Positions 35,198 through 45,600 of a DNA stretch of 53,320 bases are shown one piece after another; positions within the stretch are counted from its first letter, which is position 1, and each line of letters opens with the position of its first letter. The DNA comes from Chitinophaga pinensis (GTDB lineage Bacteria > Bacteroidota > Bacteroidia > Bacteroidales > GCA-2748055): NCBI GenBank assembly GCA_945863035.1, contig CAMAZH010000009.1, forward strand, positions 1-53,320. Reading direction: 5' to 3'. The notes beneath the pieces are model-generated. The model was not told where the DNA came from. It did no database searches and was given only the letters and a program-made list of their open reading frames with translations. The translations under genes were made by a program, and so were the position numbers.

Positions 35198-36646
35198 TTA
35201 CTTTTTCCAAAACTCCGGAGTAAAAAGCACCAGAACGGTGAACAATTCAAGTCGACCGATAAGCATGAGAAAAGAGAGGAACCACTTACCAAGGGTCGGG
35301 ATATGGCTGAAATTTTCAACGGGTCCAACCCGCCCGATTCCAGGTCCCACATTTCCCAAACAAGTGGCAACTGAGCCCAAAGATGTATCGAGGTCGTAAC
35401 CCATTGTGGCCATAATAACTGTTCCTCCCACCACAATAAGAATATAAAACGACACAAACGCAAGTACATTGGTAATAATCCCCGGACTTACAGCTTGTTG
35501 GTTAAAACGAACCGGGATAACAGCATTAGGGTGAATAAGCCGTTTGAGTTCGAGAGCGCTGTTTTTAAGTACAAGAATGACTCTCATGATTTTTATGCTG
35601 CCACCGGTTGATCCTGCAGATCCCCCGAAAAAAAGCAGAACAACAAGCATAACCCACAAAACGGGGGTCCAGAGCATATAATCGGAAGTAATGAAGCCGG
35701 TGGTTGTGATTATGGAAACAACCTGAAAAAGAGTGTTCCGAAAAGATTCCTCGATCGGCAGGCCCATGGTGCTAATCATAATGAGGGTCATAATTAGGGT
35801 AAACACAACTACAAATCCAAAATAATAGCGGAACTCCTCATTTTTGAAAACCCTGTCGAACCGAAGGTGCAGGGCGAAGTAAGAAAGTGTGAAGTTTGTT
35901 CCGGCAATAAACATAAATGCGATAATAACATATTGGATATAGGGCGAATTCCAATGGGCTATACTATCCTGCTTGGTACTAAACCCTCCGGTAGCCATTG
36001 TAGTGAAGGAGTGGCAAACGGCATCAAACAGATCCATGCTGCCGATCCAAAGCAGTATAATCTGAGCAAAAGTAAAAATCAGGTAAATTATCCAGAGTCT
36101 TTTGGCTGTACCTTTTATACGCGGGTGTAGCTTGTCGGGCGAAGGTCCGGGAACCTCTGCAATAAAAAGCTGCATACCTCCAATTCCCAAAAGGGGCAAG
36201 ATTGCCAGAGAGAGTACAATAATTCCCATTCCCCCAATCCATTGTGTAAGGCTTCTCCAGAAAAGCATTCCATGGGAGAGCGACTCAATATCATTCAAAA
36301 TGGAAGCCCCTGTTGTGGTAAAACCGCTCATAGTCTCGAAAAACGCATCCGTAAAGGAAGGAATTGCCCCGCCAATGACAAAAGGCAGTGCGCCAAACAA
36401 AGAGAAGAGTATCCAACCTGCTGAAACCACAATGTACCCATCTTTTTTGGAGATACTCAACTGGGATTTTCGGGTAAGTAGCCAGGAGCATCCCCCAATG
36501 AGCACTGCAATAATCCCGGAAATAAAAAAAGCATAAGAATCCTCTTCCTGATAGATCAGTGCAACCGGTATAGCCGTCATGATAAAGACGCCTTCAATAA
36601 GCAAGAGAAATCCCAGGATATTGATAATTGCTCTGGAATTGATCAT
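35198..36646 (-). CDS. trkH: Trk-type potassium uptake transmembrane subunit
   Basis: The 482-residue membrane protein has the four-repeat K+ channel-like plan of TrkH/KtrB. The selectivity loops are visible as SGFTTTGAS, MATGGFST, TTTGFITS and the degenerate CLGNVGPGIG. It imports K+ with the cytoplasmic regulator TrkA, whose gene ends 6 bp upstream. The region 35098-35197 between the YciO-like gene and this stop shows no clear terminator. Confidence 0.95.
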   Translation of the reverse strand: MINSRAIINILGFLLLIEGVFIMTAIPVALIYQEEDSYAFFISGIIAVLIGGCSWLLTRKSQLSISKKDGYIVVSAGWILFSLFGALPFVIGGAIPSFTDAFFETMSGFTTTGASILNDIESLSHGMLFWRSLTQWIGGMGIIVLSLAILPLLGIGGMQLFIAEVPGPSPDKLHPRIKGTAKRLWIIYLIFTFAQIILLWIGSMDLFDAVCHSFTTMATGGFSTKQDSIAHWNSPYIQYVIIAFMFIAGTNFTLSYFALHLRFDRVFKNEEFRYYFGFVVVFTLIMTLIMISTMGLPIEESFRNTLFQVVSIITTTGFITSDYMLWTPVLWVMLVVLLFFGGSAGSTGGSIKIMRVILVLKNSALELKRLIHPNAVIPVRFNQQAVSPGIITNVLAFVSFYILIVVGGTVIMATMGYDLDTSLGSVATCLGNVGPGIGRVGPVENFSHIPTLGKWFLSFLMLIGRLELFTVLVLFTPEFWKK

Positions 36647-36652
36647 GTCTGT

Positions 36653-37993
36653 TTAATTAAAGAATTTGCCGATTTGGCCTACCGACGAGGGTAAGGCAAA
36701 TACTACCACCCTGTCACCCGGCTTAATTTCAGTGTCGCCCTGAGCGATAAAACTGGAGTTACCCCTTACCACCCCACCGATAATGGCCTCTTCCGGAAAG
36801 TCCAATTCCCGAAGAATCCCTGTGGTAATAAGAGAATCCTGCTTGGCAATAAATTCAACCACTTCCGCCTCTGTACCTGTAAGACATCGGATGGATGTAA
36901 CTTCGGTGTTCATTGTAAAACGGAAAATACGACTTGCCGTGATGAGTTTTTTGTTGATAATGGTATCAATACCAATTGTTTCAGCCAAAGGTATGTAATC
37001 CATGTTTTCGACTTCCGCGATGGTTTTCTTTACCCCCATTCTTTTAGCGAGCAGACACGAAAGTATATTGGTTTCGGAGTTGCCTGTGACTGCAATGAAG
37101 GCGTCCATCTTCGACAGTCCTTCCTGAGCAAGCAATTCCACGTTACTACCATCTCCGTTTATTACAAGGGTATTATCGAGCATATTGGAAATAGCATAAC
37201 TTTTTTCACGATCCTGTTCAATAAGCTTAACATAATGATGATCGCCCAGATCGCGGGCTGTCCTTATACCAATGCGGCTGCCACCAAGAATCATGATGTT
37301 TCTCACTTCGAAATTTTCTTTCCCGGTGTACATCAAGAGGTTATTCACACCCCCTTTATTGGTAATTATATATACCAGATCGCCTACTTCAAAACGATCC
37401 TGACCGCGTGGTATAATCGTTTTGCCTTCTCTTGTAATTGCTACAGCGCGAAACTCCATTGCCCCATCGGGGTCGGCAATTTCATTCAGGCTCTTATTGA
37501 TAATAGGTGCGTTTTTATCGAGTTTGAAAGCATAAAGATGAAGGTTTCCTCCCGAGAAGTCTACGATATCCGACATTCCGGTTTGAGACAGCAAGCCTAC
37601 CACTTCCCGTGCCGCAATCATTTCAGGGTAAATCATATAGTCGATGCCCTGACTGATAAGCATTTCACGGTTTGCAGGATAGAGGTATTCCTGATTGTCG
37701 ATGCGCGCAATGGTCCTGCGGGCACCCAATTGCTTTGCCAAAATTGCCGCCGTAATGTTTGTCGATTCTGAGTTGGTAACAGCAATGAAAAGGTCAGCCT
37801 TTTTTATTTTCGCTTCCTTCAGAATTCCGAATGATGTTGCTCCACCTTCTATGGTAAGAACATCGAGCGAAGATCCAACAGATTTCAGGCGAGCGGTTTC
37901 TGAATCGATTACTGTAATATCGTGACTCTCGTTGCTAAGCATTTTTGCCAGATGAGATCCCACTGCGCCGGCGCCGGCAATAATAATTTTCAT
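36653..37993 (-). CDS. trkA: Trk potassium uptake regulator (two RCK domains)
   Basis: The 446-residue cytoplasmic protein starts at MKIIIAGAGAVGSHLAKML (37993). The upstream in-frame ATG at 38047 is rejected because the Rossmann strand begins here. It has two RCK-N (GAGAVG and GGSRIG) and two RCK-C domains and binds NAD(H)/ATP to gate TrkH. trkH follows after 6 bp, so they form an operon. Confidence 0.95.
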   Translation of the reverse strand: MKIIIAGAGAVGSHLAKMLSNESHDITVIDSETARLKSVGSSLDVLTIEGGATSFGILKEAKIKKADLFIAVTNSESTNITAAILAKQLGARRTIARIDNQEYLYPANREMLISQGIDYMIYPEMIAAREVVGLLSQTGMSDIVDFSGGNLHLYAFKLDKNAPIINKSLNEIADPDGAMEFRAVAITREGKTIIPRGQDRFEVGDLVYIITNKGGVNNLLMYTGKENFEVRNIMILGGSRIGIRTARDLGDHHYVKLIEQDREKSYAISNMLDNTLVINGDGSNVELLAQEGLSKMDAFIAVTGNSETNILSCLLAKRMGVKKTIAEVENMDYIPLAETIGIDTIINKKLITASRIFRFTMNTEVTSIRCLTGTEAEVVEFIAKQDSLITTGILRELDFPEEAIIGGVVRGNSSFIAQGDTEIKPGDRVVVFALPSSVGQIGKFFN

Positions 37994-38091
37994 CTTTTTG
38001 AGTTCAATTGAACAATCGGCAAAATAACACATAAATTCAGATTCCACCCAAGCTTTCTTTAAATATTTTCCCTGATTCGACTTTCAAGGCT

Positions 38092-40203
38092 TTACCAAAA
38101 GGGATATCGGAAAGCCCCATTGATTCTGGTATCGAAATGCATATCGGTTTTTACCACGTACAATTCCCCTTGATTTATTTGAGTATACCTCGATGTGGCA
38201 GTACTCACAATCAATTGGGAAGTCTGAAATAGCGGAACCTGATTGTTCCACAATTTCGGAATTCGGCTGTTAATAATCACGAAATCTGTGATGAGAGGTC
38301 TATCCACTTTGCTCCCCCAATAAAAATCCGGATCATTTAATATCAAAACAGTTTTATTACCAAATCGACAAAAGCAATTGAGATTCCCGGGGATCTTTCG
38401 AAGCTCCGCTGAGTAGCAGGAAGAGTCGTATAAAGCTGAAATTTCGGATTGACGGATTCTGTTTTTAATTAGGTACGGCTTACAACTATAATTGTAACTA
38501 CCCGTGACATCAATGCTATCAGCAGCATTATGAAGAATTCTCCCCGAATTCCCTTCAAAAAAGCCAAGCATCATTTTACCTGGTACTGAAAATAGCACCA
38601 TTTCCTTTTGGCTGTTTAGATGATATTTCTGCAGGGTTCCACTAGAAAACAGGAGTAAAAGTGCTGTAAATCCCACGAAAACAAACCCATTCTTCCGATA
38701 TCGAATAAAAGCCGACAATCCAAGTAACAAAATCACAAAGCAGAACATCTGGAAATCAGTAAGGTAAATCGAATCCATTTCAGGGGATGGAAGCCGTTCA
38801 ATGTAGCCCAGAGAAGTATTCATTATCCCAATAACAAAAAGCAAGGCTTTTAGCACCAGGCTAAAAAGTACAGGAATAATCGTTGAGATAAGCAAAATGA
38901 TAAACATCATCATGATCAGGGTAACAAGGGGTATTACAACAAGATTGCTCAGAATGAACCAGGGTGGGAATCGGTTGAAATAGAAAAGGGTAAGGGGAAG
39001 TGTTCCGATTTGAGCTGCAATGCTCACGGAACTGATATCCCATACCTTCCTAAGAAGCCAATTATGCGGATTAAATAGGGAAGATAATTTTGGCTGAAAG
39101 AAAACGATGCTCAAAACCGCGGTGTATGAGAGTTGAAAACCGGCATCCGTAAGCCATTGAGGGCTGAAGAGCAGGCCAAAGAATGCCGATACGGAAAGTG
39201 AATTGTAAACAGATGACTCCTTCTGGATAATTTTCCCAAACGATACAAGGGTAAACATGCCGGCAGACCTTACAACCGATGCTGACATGCCGGTCATCAA
39301 AGCATAAAACCAGATAAGGCCTGAAATCAGTATGAATTGCAAAAATTTACCGGCAGGAAGTTTTTTCACCCAGATAAAAATATAGCTGAGCACCATCCAA
39401 ATCAAACCCACATGAAGCCCTGAAACGGCAAGAACATGCATTGCTCCGGTAGCAGCATAGGCTTCCCGAATCTCGGGTGTAAGAAGGCTTTTAGAACCCA
39501 GAGCAACAGCATACAACACGCCCAGGTTTATATTTCCTCCTTCAAGACTTTCAATTTTGCTCCATAGTTGTCGGCTAAACCGGCTGCTAATTATCTTTAG
39601 GGAGCTTGACTCTTCCTTGTGAAGAACCATCCATTCCCCCTCTTTCACAAAGCAACGATAAAGAACTCCTTTTTTTTCGAGATATTCCGCATAATTGAAT
39701 TCGCCCGGATTCATGGGCCCCAAGATTCTTTCAGGCTTGGTTTTTATAAAAATAAACTGTCCGATTTGCGGAATCCGGGAATTCCTGCCAAGTTGAAGTA
39801 AAACTTGCGATTTGCAGGTGGCTGCGGCTGTATCCCCCGAAAAAATAAAAATATCGAAACGCAAAAGTTTGTTTTTCAGCTGAGGTTCGGTGAGTACCTT
39901 CCCAATCCAATATCGGGATGAAACATCCGTCAGAGGCTTAATGCCATCCTGAAACCTGCTTGAAACCAGAAAACCGGCAGACATGAAAAACAGGAAAACC
40001 CCAAGTCCGGCAATCCATGAATATCCAGGCTTCAAGGCCAAACGAAAAATAAGGATAACACACAAAAACAACAAGACAGATGTGGCAAGCAGAAGCGCCC
40101 ACTTATCATGGGAAAAACAGTAATCCCGGCCTAAAATCCCAACAATCATGGCGACTAAAGGTCTGAGTATAGGCACCGTTTTAATATCTCTCGAAATATC
40201 CAT
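38092..40203 (-). CDS. ComEC/Rec2 family DNA uptake channel
   Basis: The 703-residue membrane protein has an N-terminal DUF4131 region and the Competence domain (EAYAATGAMHVLAVSGLHVGLIWMV, about residues 245-270). About ten hydrophobic helices follow. The C-terminal third lacks the HxHxDH motif of the metallo-beta-lactamase nuclease domain, so the active site looks degenerate. It would carry single-stranded DNA across the inner membrane. The neighbours are not competence genes. Confidence 0.88.
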   Translation of the reverse strand: MDISRDIKTVPILRPLVAMIVGILGRDYCFSHDKWALLLATSVLLFLCVILIFRLALKPGYSWIAGLGVFLFFMSAGFLVSSRFQDGIKPLTDVSSRYWIGKVLTEPQLKNKLLRFDIFIFSGDTAAATCKSQVLLQLGRNSRIPQIGQFIFIKTKPERILGPMNPGEFNYAEYLEKKGVLYRCFVKEGEWMVLHKEESSSLKIISSRFSRQLWSKIESLEGGNINLGVLYAVALGSKSLLTPEIREAYAATGAMHVLAVSGLHVGLIWMVLSYIFIWVKKLPAGKFLQFILISGLIWFYALMTGMSASVVRSAGMFTLVSFGKIIQKESSVYNSLSVSAFFGLLFSPQWLTDAGFQLSYTAVLSIVFFQPKLSSLFNPHNWLLRKVWDISSVSIAAQIGTLPLTLFYFNRFPPWFILSNLVVIPLVTLIMMMFIILLISTIIPVLFSLVLKALLFVIGIMNTSLGYIERLPSPEMDSIYLTDFQMFCFVILLLGLSAFIRYRKNGFVFVGFTALLLLFSSGTLQKYHLNSQKEMVLFSVPGKMMLGFFEGNSGRILHNAADSIDVTGSYNYSCKPYLIKNRIRQSEISALYDSSCYSAELRKIPGNLNCFCRFGNKTVLILNDPDFYWGSKVDRPLITDFVIINSRIPKLWNNQVPLFQTSQLIVSTATSRYTQINQGELYVVKTDMHFDTRINGAFRYPFW

Positions 40204-40381
40204 ATTATTAATGTGCCGAATTCCGGAAAATCATTCCCATTAACCACTTTTTTTTTAAAGAATGGCTTGCTCCATCGAACAAAGGCTCAAAAATCATGTT
40301 TATAGGAATGCGATAGTTTAAGTATATTGTTTATATTTACCTCATATCGGTCGAACCTGAAAAAATTAAAATCGTGAAACT

Positions 40382-41395
40382 ATGATCAATCTTAAAACCA
40401 CTTATCTCGGACTTGAGCTAAAGAATCCGATCATTGTCGGAGCCAGTAATCTGGTAAGTGACACAAGTAATCTGCAGGCTGCTGAGAAAGCGGGCGCTTC
40501 GGCAATTGTTTTCAAATCACTTTTCGAGGAGCAAATTCAGCTTGAAAATTATCAGCTTGACAGTCAGATGGAAGAGTATAATGAAAGGAATGCCGAAATG
40601 GTAAAACTCTTTCCCGACATCAGTCATGCGGGCCCGCAAGAGCACCTTCACAAACTGCGCAAGGCAAAAGAATCTGTAAGCATACCTGTAATAGCCAGTT
40701 TGAATGCAGTATATCATGAATCTTGGCTTGAATATGCAAAGCTTATCGAAGATACAGGCGTAGATGCTTTGGAATTGAATTTCTACTCCATTCCCAAAGA
40801 CTTTGGAAAAGACGAGAAAGACATTGTCAGTGAGCAACTTTCTGTTGTGAAGGAGATTAAAAAAACCCTGAATATCCCTGTAAGCGTTAAGCTAAGTCCT
40901 TATTACACGAATGTTTTAAAATTTGTAGCCGAGCTCGATAAGGCTGGGGTAGATGGCATTGTATTGTTCAACAGGATGTTCCAGCCAGATATTGATCTGG
41001 AAAAAGAAGAGCATTTCTCCCCATTTAATTTAAGCAGTGAAAACGATTCGCGTCTAGCCCTTCGCTTTGCTGGCCTTTTATATGGACGGACAAAAGCCAA
41101 AATATGCTCCAATTCCGGAATAATGGATGGGAAAGATGTTATTAAAGCAATTATGGTGGGCGCTGACGCGGTTCAGGTTGTAAGCACCCTTTACAAGCAT
41201 AAGTTGTCGCATATTTCCGCAATGCTTGAAGAGATGAATGAATGGATGAAATCCAAGAAATATACCTCTCTGAAAGACTTCAAGGGTAAACTCTCAGAAA
41301 AAAACACAAAAGATCCTTTTGTGTACAAGAGAGCACAGTATATTGATCTGCTGCTTAAATCAGAGGATCTTACAAAGACCTTCTCGCTCAGGTAA
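40382..41395 (+). CDS. Dihydroorotate dehydrogenase-like flavoprotein
   Basis: The 337-residue TIM barrel begins INLKTTYLGLELKNPIIVGASNL like class 1 dihydroorotate dehydrogenases. It contains the FMN-phosphate loop region CSNSGIMDGKDVIKAIMVGADAVQVV. Key residues for orotate binding are not obvious, and the protein matches the 'dihydroorotate dehydrogenase-like' group seen near pyruvate:ferredoxin oxidoreductase in anaerobes. Here nifJ lies 1.2 kb away on the opposite strand. A role in pyrimidine synthesis is therefore uncertain. Confidence 0.88.
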   Translation: MINLKTTYLGLELKNPIIVGASNLVSDTSNLQAAEKAGASAIVFKSLFEEQIQLENYQLDSQMEEYNERNAEMVKLFPDISHAGPQEHLHKLRKAKESVSIPVIASLNAVYHESWLEYAKLIEDTGVDALELNFYSIPKDFGKDEKDIVSEQLSVVKEIKKTLNIPVSVKLSPYYTNVLKFVAELDKAGVDGIVLFNRMFQPDIDLEKEEHFSPFNLSSENDSRLALRFAGLLYGRTKAKICSNSGIMDGKDVIKAIMVGADAVQVVSTLYKHKLSHISAMLEEMNEWMKSKKYTSLKDFKGKLSEKNTKDPFVYKRAQYIDLLLKSEDLTKTFSLR

Positions 41396-41398
41396 ATA

Positions 41399-41435
41399 AA
41401 AAATGCCGCTGGTTTAAAATCAGCGGCATTTTTTT
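41399..41435. terminator. Bidirectional terminator between the DHOD-like gene and def
   Basis: AAATGCCGCTG (41401-41411) and CAGCGGCATTT (41421-41431) form a perfect 11 bp stem, with A and T tracts on both sides. It is 5 nt after the + strand stop and 14 nt beyond the def stop on the minus strand. Confidence 0.85.
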
Positions 41436-41448
41436 ATAATGTATCCAT

Positions 41449-42024
41449 CTATTTTCCAGCGATTCTGATTTTATAGTGGGTGTCAATCTTTCCCAATGCA
41501 ATTGCCTTCAGACGTCCCGAAATGAGTCTTTTTCTGAGAGGATTTATTTTATCGACAAACATAACTCCTTCCAGATGGTCGTATTCGTGTTGGATGATAC
41601 GAGCGCGAACCCCATCGAATTGTTCATCATGATATTTGAATGACTCATCGTAATATTGAATCCTAAGCAGTTCTGGACGGTCGACATCCTCTCTCAGATC
41701 GGGTATGCTAAGGCAGCCTTCGTTAAAGGTCCAGGTTTCGCCCCACAATTTCGTAATTCGGGGATTGATAAATGCCTTCTTGAAGTCCGAAAGATCCTCA
41801 TCGGTTTCTATACCTTCCTCATCCTTTCCTGAGCCCGTGGCATCAACAACAAACAATCTGATGCCCAAGCCTATCTGTGGAGCAGCAAGTCCAACACCTT
41901 CTGAAAACCTCATCGTTTCATACATATCCTCAATAAGCTGAGCAAGTCCGGGATAATCCTTGTTAATTTCAATTGCTTTCTTACGAAGAACAGATGTGCC
42001 GTATACATAAATTGGATAGATCAT
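41449..42024 (-). CDS. def: Peptide deformylase
   Basis: It removes the formyl group from nascent proteins. The 191-residue protein has all three motifs: GVGLAAPQ, EGCLSIP and QHEYDHLEG, which bind the metal. An acidic insertion (GKDEEGIETDEDLSDF) follows the first motif and is longer than in E. coli. It lies 26 nt after ruvX on the same strand. Confidence 0.97.
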   Translation of the reverse strand: MIYPIYVYGTSVLRKKAIEINKDYPGLAQLIEDMYETMRFSEGVGLAAPQIGLGIRLFVVDATGSGKDEEGIETDEDLSDFKKAFINPRITKLWGETWTFNEGCLSIPDLREDVDRPELLRIQYYDESFKYHDEQFDGVRARIIQHEYDHLEGVMFVDKINPLRKRLISGRLKAIALGKIDTHYKIRIAGK

Positions 42025-42050
42025 GACAAAACACCGAAATCTCGGAATGA

Positions 42051-42476
42051 TTAATGTTTATTATAGTTTAATTGTTCCAGGTATGACTGGAGAATAATGG
42101 CAGCGCTTAACTTATCCATGTTACCCTTAACCTGCCTGTCTTTTTTCTTCATCCCTCCTCTTATCATCGCATCCATTGCCAAATGTGAGGTAAAGCGTTC
42201 ATCAACCCAAATAACCGGCAAACCGGGGAAGCGACGTTTAACAGCTGTTTCAAATTGTTTGGCATATTGTAACGACTCAGAATCCGAATTGTTCATTTTT
42301 TTGGGGAGACCCAGAACAATTGCATCAACCGTTTCCTTTTGGAAATAATCGTCCAGAAAATCAAGTATTTCATGTGAGCCAACTGTTGTAAGCCCACTGG
42401 CAATCATCTGAGTAGGATCGGTTACTGCCACACCCACTCGTTTCGTCCCGTAATCAATACCAATTATTCGTCCCAA
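42051..42476 (-). CDS. ruvX: Holliday junction resolvase-like RuvX (YqgF)
   Basis: The 141-residue RNase H-fold protein shows GIDYGTKRVGVAVTD and VDERFTSHLA, the signatures of YqgF. It is implicated in pre-16S rRNA processing and possibly in recombination. It is co-directional with def. Confidence 0.95.
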   Translation of the reverse strand: MGRIIGIDYGTKRVGVAVTDPTQMIASGLTTVGSHEILDFLDDYFQKETVDAIVLGLPKKMNNSDSESLQYAKQFETAVKRRFPGLPVIWVDERFTSHLAMDAMIRGGMKKKDRQVKGNMDKLSAAIILQSYLEQLNYNKH

Positions 42477-42511
42477 TATTTTTGCAATTTGCTGACAAAG
42501 TTAACCAAAAA

Positions 42512-42549
42512 TTTAAACCTTGAAGGTCCATTGACCTTCAAGGTTTAAA
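42512..42549. repeat. Perfect 17 bp inverted repeat downstream of nifJ
   Basis: TTTAAACCTTGAAGGTC (42512-42528) is repeated inverted at 42533-42549 around a CATT loop. It sits between ruvX and the nifJ terminator and partly overlaps the A tract of that terminator. The same style of AAACCT...AGGTTT palindrome recurs upstream of nifJ. Confidence 0.85.
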
Positions 42550-42577
42550 AAAAAGGCCGGAGTCGATGACTCCGGCC
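42547..42577 (-). terminator. nifJ terminator
   Basis: GGCCGGAGTC (42555-42564) and GACTCCGGCC (42568-42577) form a perfect 10 bp stem with a 3 nt loop. The eight A at 42547-42554 become a T tract on the minus strand. It lies 45 nt after the nifJ stop. Confidence 0.88.
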
Positions 42578-42622
42578 CAATAGTTATTAAAATATCCACC
42601 TTAGGCAGTAAAGCAGATTTGA

Positions 42623-45600
42623 TTATTCGGCTGGTTTAAAATCCAGACTTGCAAGTCGAGCATATGATTTATACCTCCATTTGGCATTTTCCTCAGCTAC
42701 CCTGAACAATTCTTCCGATTCGGCAGGGAAGGACTGCTGAAGTGAAGTATAACGAACCTCTGAGTTCAGAAAATCCCTGAATTTTGCAAAATCAGGTTCT
42801 TTTGAATCCAGCTGGAATGGGTTCTGTCCTTGAGCTTCCAACTCTGGATTAAAGCGGTAAAGATGCCAGTATCCTGCTTCAACTGCATATTTCTGCTGTT
42901 TTTGAGTTACACCCATTCCGGCTTTCAATCCATGGTTGATACAGGGAGAATATGCAATAATAAGTGATGGACCGGGATACGCCTCTGCCTCTCTAAGCAC
43001 TTTAAGATAATGAGCCTGATTGGCGCCCATTGCAACCTGGGCAACATAAACATAGCCATAGGTGATTGCCATCATTCCGAGATCTTTCTTCCTTACTTTC
43101 TTACCTGAAGTTGCAAATTTGGCAACTGCACCCACAGGAGTAGATTTCGAAGACTGTCCACCCGTATTGGAATATACTTCAGTATCCATGACCAATACAT
43201 TAACATCTTCACCGGAAGCGAGAACGTGATCCAATCCGCCGTAACCGATATCATAGGCCCAACCGTCGCCACCAAAAATCCATTGTGATTTCTTAATGAG
43301 ATATTGTTTAAGGTTAAGGATATCGGATGTAGCTTTTGTTTTTTCCTTTTCACAGGCTGCGATAACCAGTTTAGCAGCTTCTTTCGACTCTGCCGCTTTA
43401 TCTTTGGCTGCGAGCCATGCCTCAAATGCGACTTTCAGGTTGGCTGATGCGCCATTTTTAATCTCAGCGGTCATAATCATGGCAATTCTGTCGCGCATCT
43501 GACTTACGCCCAGCGACATACCAAAACCGTATTCGGCATTATCCTCAAAGAGGGAGTTTGCCCATGCAGGACCTTCGCCCTCGCTGTTAATGCAATATGG
43601 GGTAGATGGAGCTGAACCGCCATAAATCGAAGAACAGCCAGTTGCATTGGAAACCATCATTCTGTCGCCAAAAAGCTGTGTGATCAACTTAATATAAGGT
43701 GTTTCACCACAACCTGCGCAAGCTCCTGAGAACTCGAAGAGAGGTTTGGCAAACTGGGTGTTTTTAATTGCAGCGTCTTTGGGAAGCAGAGTATCCTTGT
43801 AAGTAACCTTGTTACCAAGATAGTTCCAATTTTCCACTTCAACCATCTGGCTTTCGAGAGGTTTCATGATTAGGGCTTTCTCTTTGGAAGGACAAACATC
43901 GGCACAGTTTCCACAGCCTGTGCAATCAAGAACCGAAACCTGCATTTTGTATTGGAGGCCGGCTAATGATTTGCCATTGGCACTAACCGTAACAGCACCA
44001 GCAGGCAGGCCTTTCATCTCTTTCTCATCAAGGAGGAAAGGACGGATAGCAGCGTGGGGACAAACATAAGAACACTGGTTACACTGAATGCAATTTGCTG
44101 ATTGCCATTCAGGAACATTGACAGCAATACCGCGTTTTTCGTACTGAGTAGTTCCTGCAGGGAAGGTTCCGTCTTCGCGGCCCAGAAATGCGCTTACCGG
44201 AAGATCGTCGCCTTTTAAATGATTGATTGGCTCAACAACATTTTTTACAAAGTCAGGAAGATCTCTTGAATCGGTTTCCTTGCTGATGGCAATTTTCGAC
44301 CAGCTTGCAGGAACCTCAACTTTTATAACCTCTCCTCCCCTATCAACAGCTGCGTTGTTCATTGCAACAACCTCTTCACCTTTTCGTCCAAAAGATTTAA
44401 CGATAAACCTTTTCATCTCATCAACTGCTAATTCGTAAGGAATCACCTCGGCAATTTTAAAGAAAGAAGCCTGCATTATAGTATTGGTACGATTGCCCAG
44501 ACCCAATTCCTCGGCTATCTTGGTTGCATCGATGATATAAAAGTTGATGTTATTGTCGGCAAGGTATTTCTTCATTGAATCAGGCAACTTTTCAAGGGCT
44601 TCTTTAGCATCCCATGAGCAGTTTAAGAGAAACATTCCACCTTTTTTCAATCCCTTGAGCATATCGTACTTATAGATATAGGAAGGAACATGGCAAGCAA
44701 CGAAATCAGGTGTTCCAACAAGGTAAGGCGCTCTGATTGGCTGGTCGCCGAAACGAAGGTGAGAAGTTGTTATCCCCCCTGATTTCTTGGAGTCGTAAGC
44801 AAAATATGCCTGACAGTATTTGTCGGTTGATTCGCCAATGATTTTGATGGAGTTTTTGTTAGCTCCAACAGTACCATCAGACCCGAGCCCGTAAAATTTG
44901 GCTTCGTAGGTACCTTTTTTAACCACTGAAATTTCAGGAAGCAAAGGAAGAGAAAGGAAACTAACATCATCGGTGATACCAACGGTGAATCGGTTTTTCG
45001 GCTCTTTCATTTTCATGTTATCGAAAACCGAAAGCATCATTGCCGGGGTGGTATCTTTTGAACTTAAGCCATATCTACCCCCAACAACAATCGGGGCATT
45101 TTCCCTCCCGTAGAAAAGATCGCGGACATCAAGGTAAAGAGGTTCGCCGTTTGCGCCGATTTCCTTTGTGCGATCAAGAACAGTAACCCTTTTAACGCTT
45201 TTAGGCAATACTTTGAAGAAATATTTTCCGGAGAAAGGGCGGTAAAGATGAACAGAAACCAAACCGACCTTTTCGCCTTTTTCAACCAGCATATCAATAA
45301 CTTCCTGGATCGTCTCAGTAATTGAACCCATGGCAATGATGATGTTTTCTGCATCCTTTGCACCATAATAGGTAAAGGGGTGATACTCGCGACCAGTCAT
45401 TTTGGTAATCTGCTGCATATAATCCTCTACCAAGTCGGGAAGACCTTCGTAAAAACCGTTGGCGGCTTCCCTTGACTGGAAATAAATATCGGGATTCTGA
45501 GCGGTTCCGCGGGTTACGGGGTGCTCAGGATTAAGAGCTTTGTCGCGGAATGCCTGCACGGCTTCAAAATCGAGCATAGATGACAGCTGATCCATTGCCG

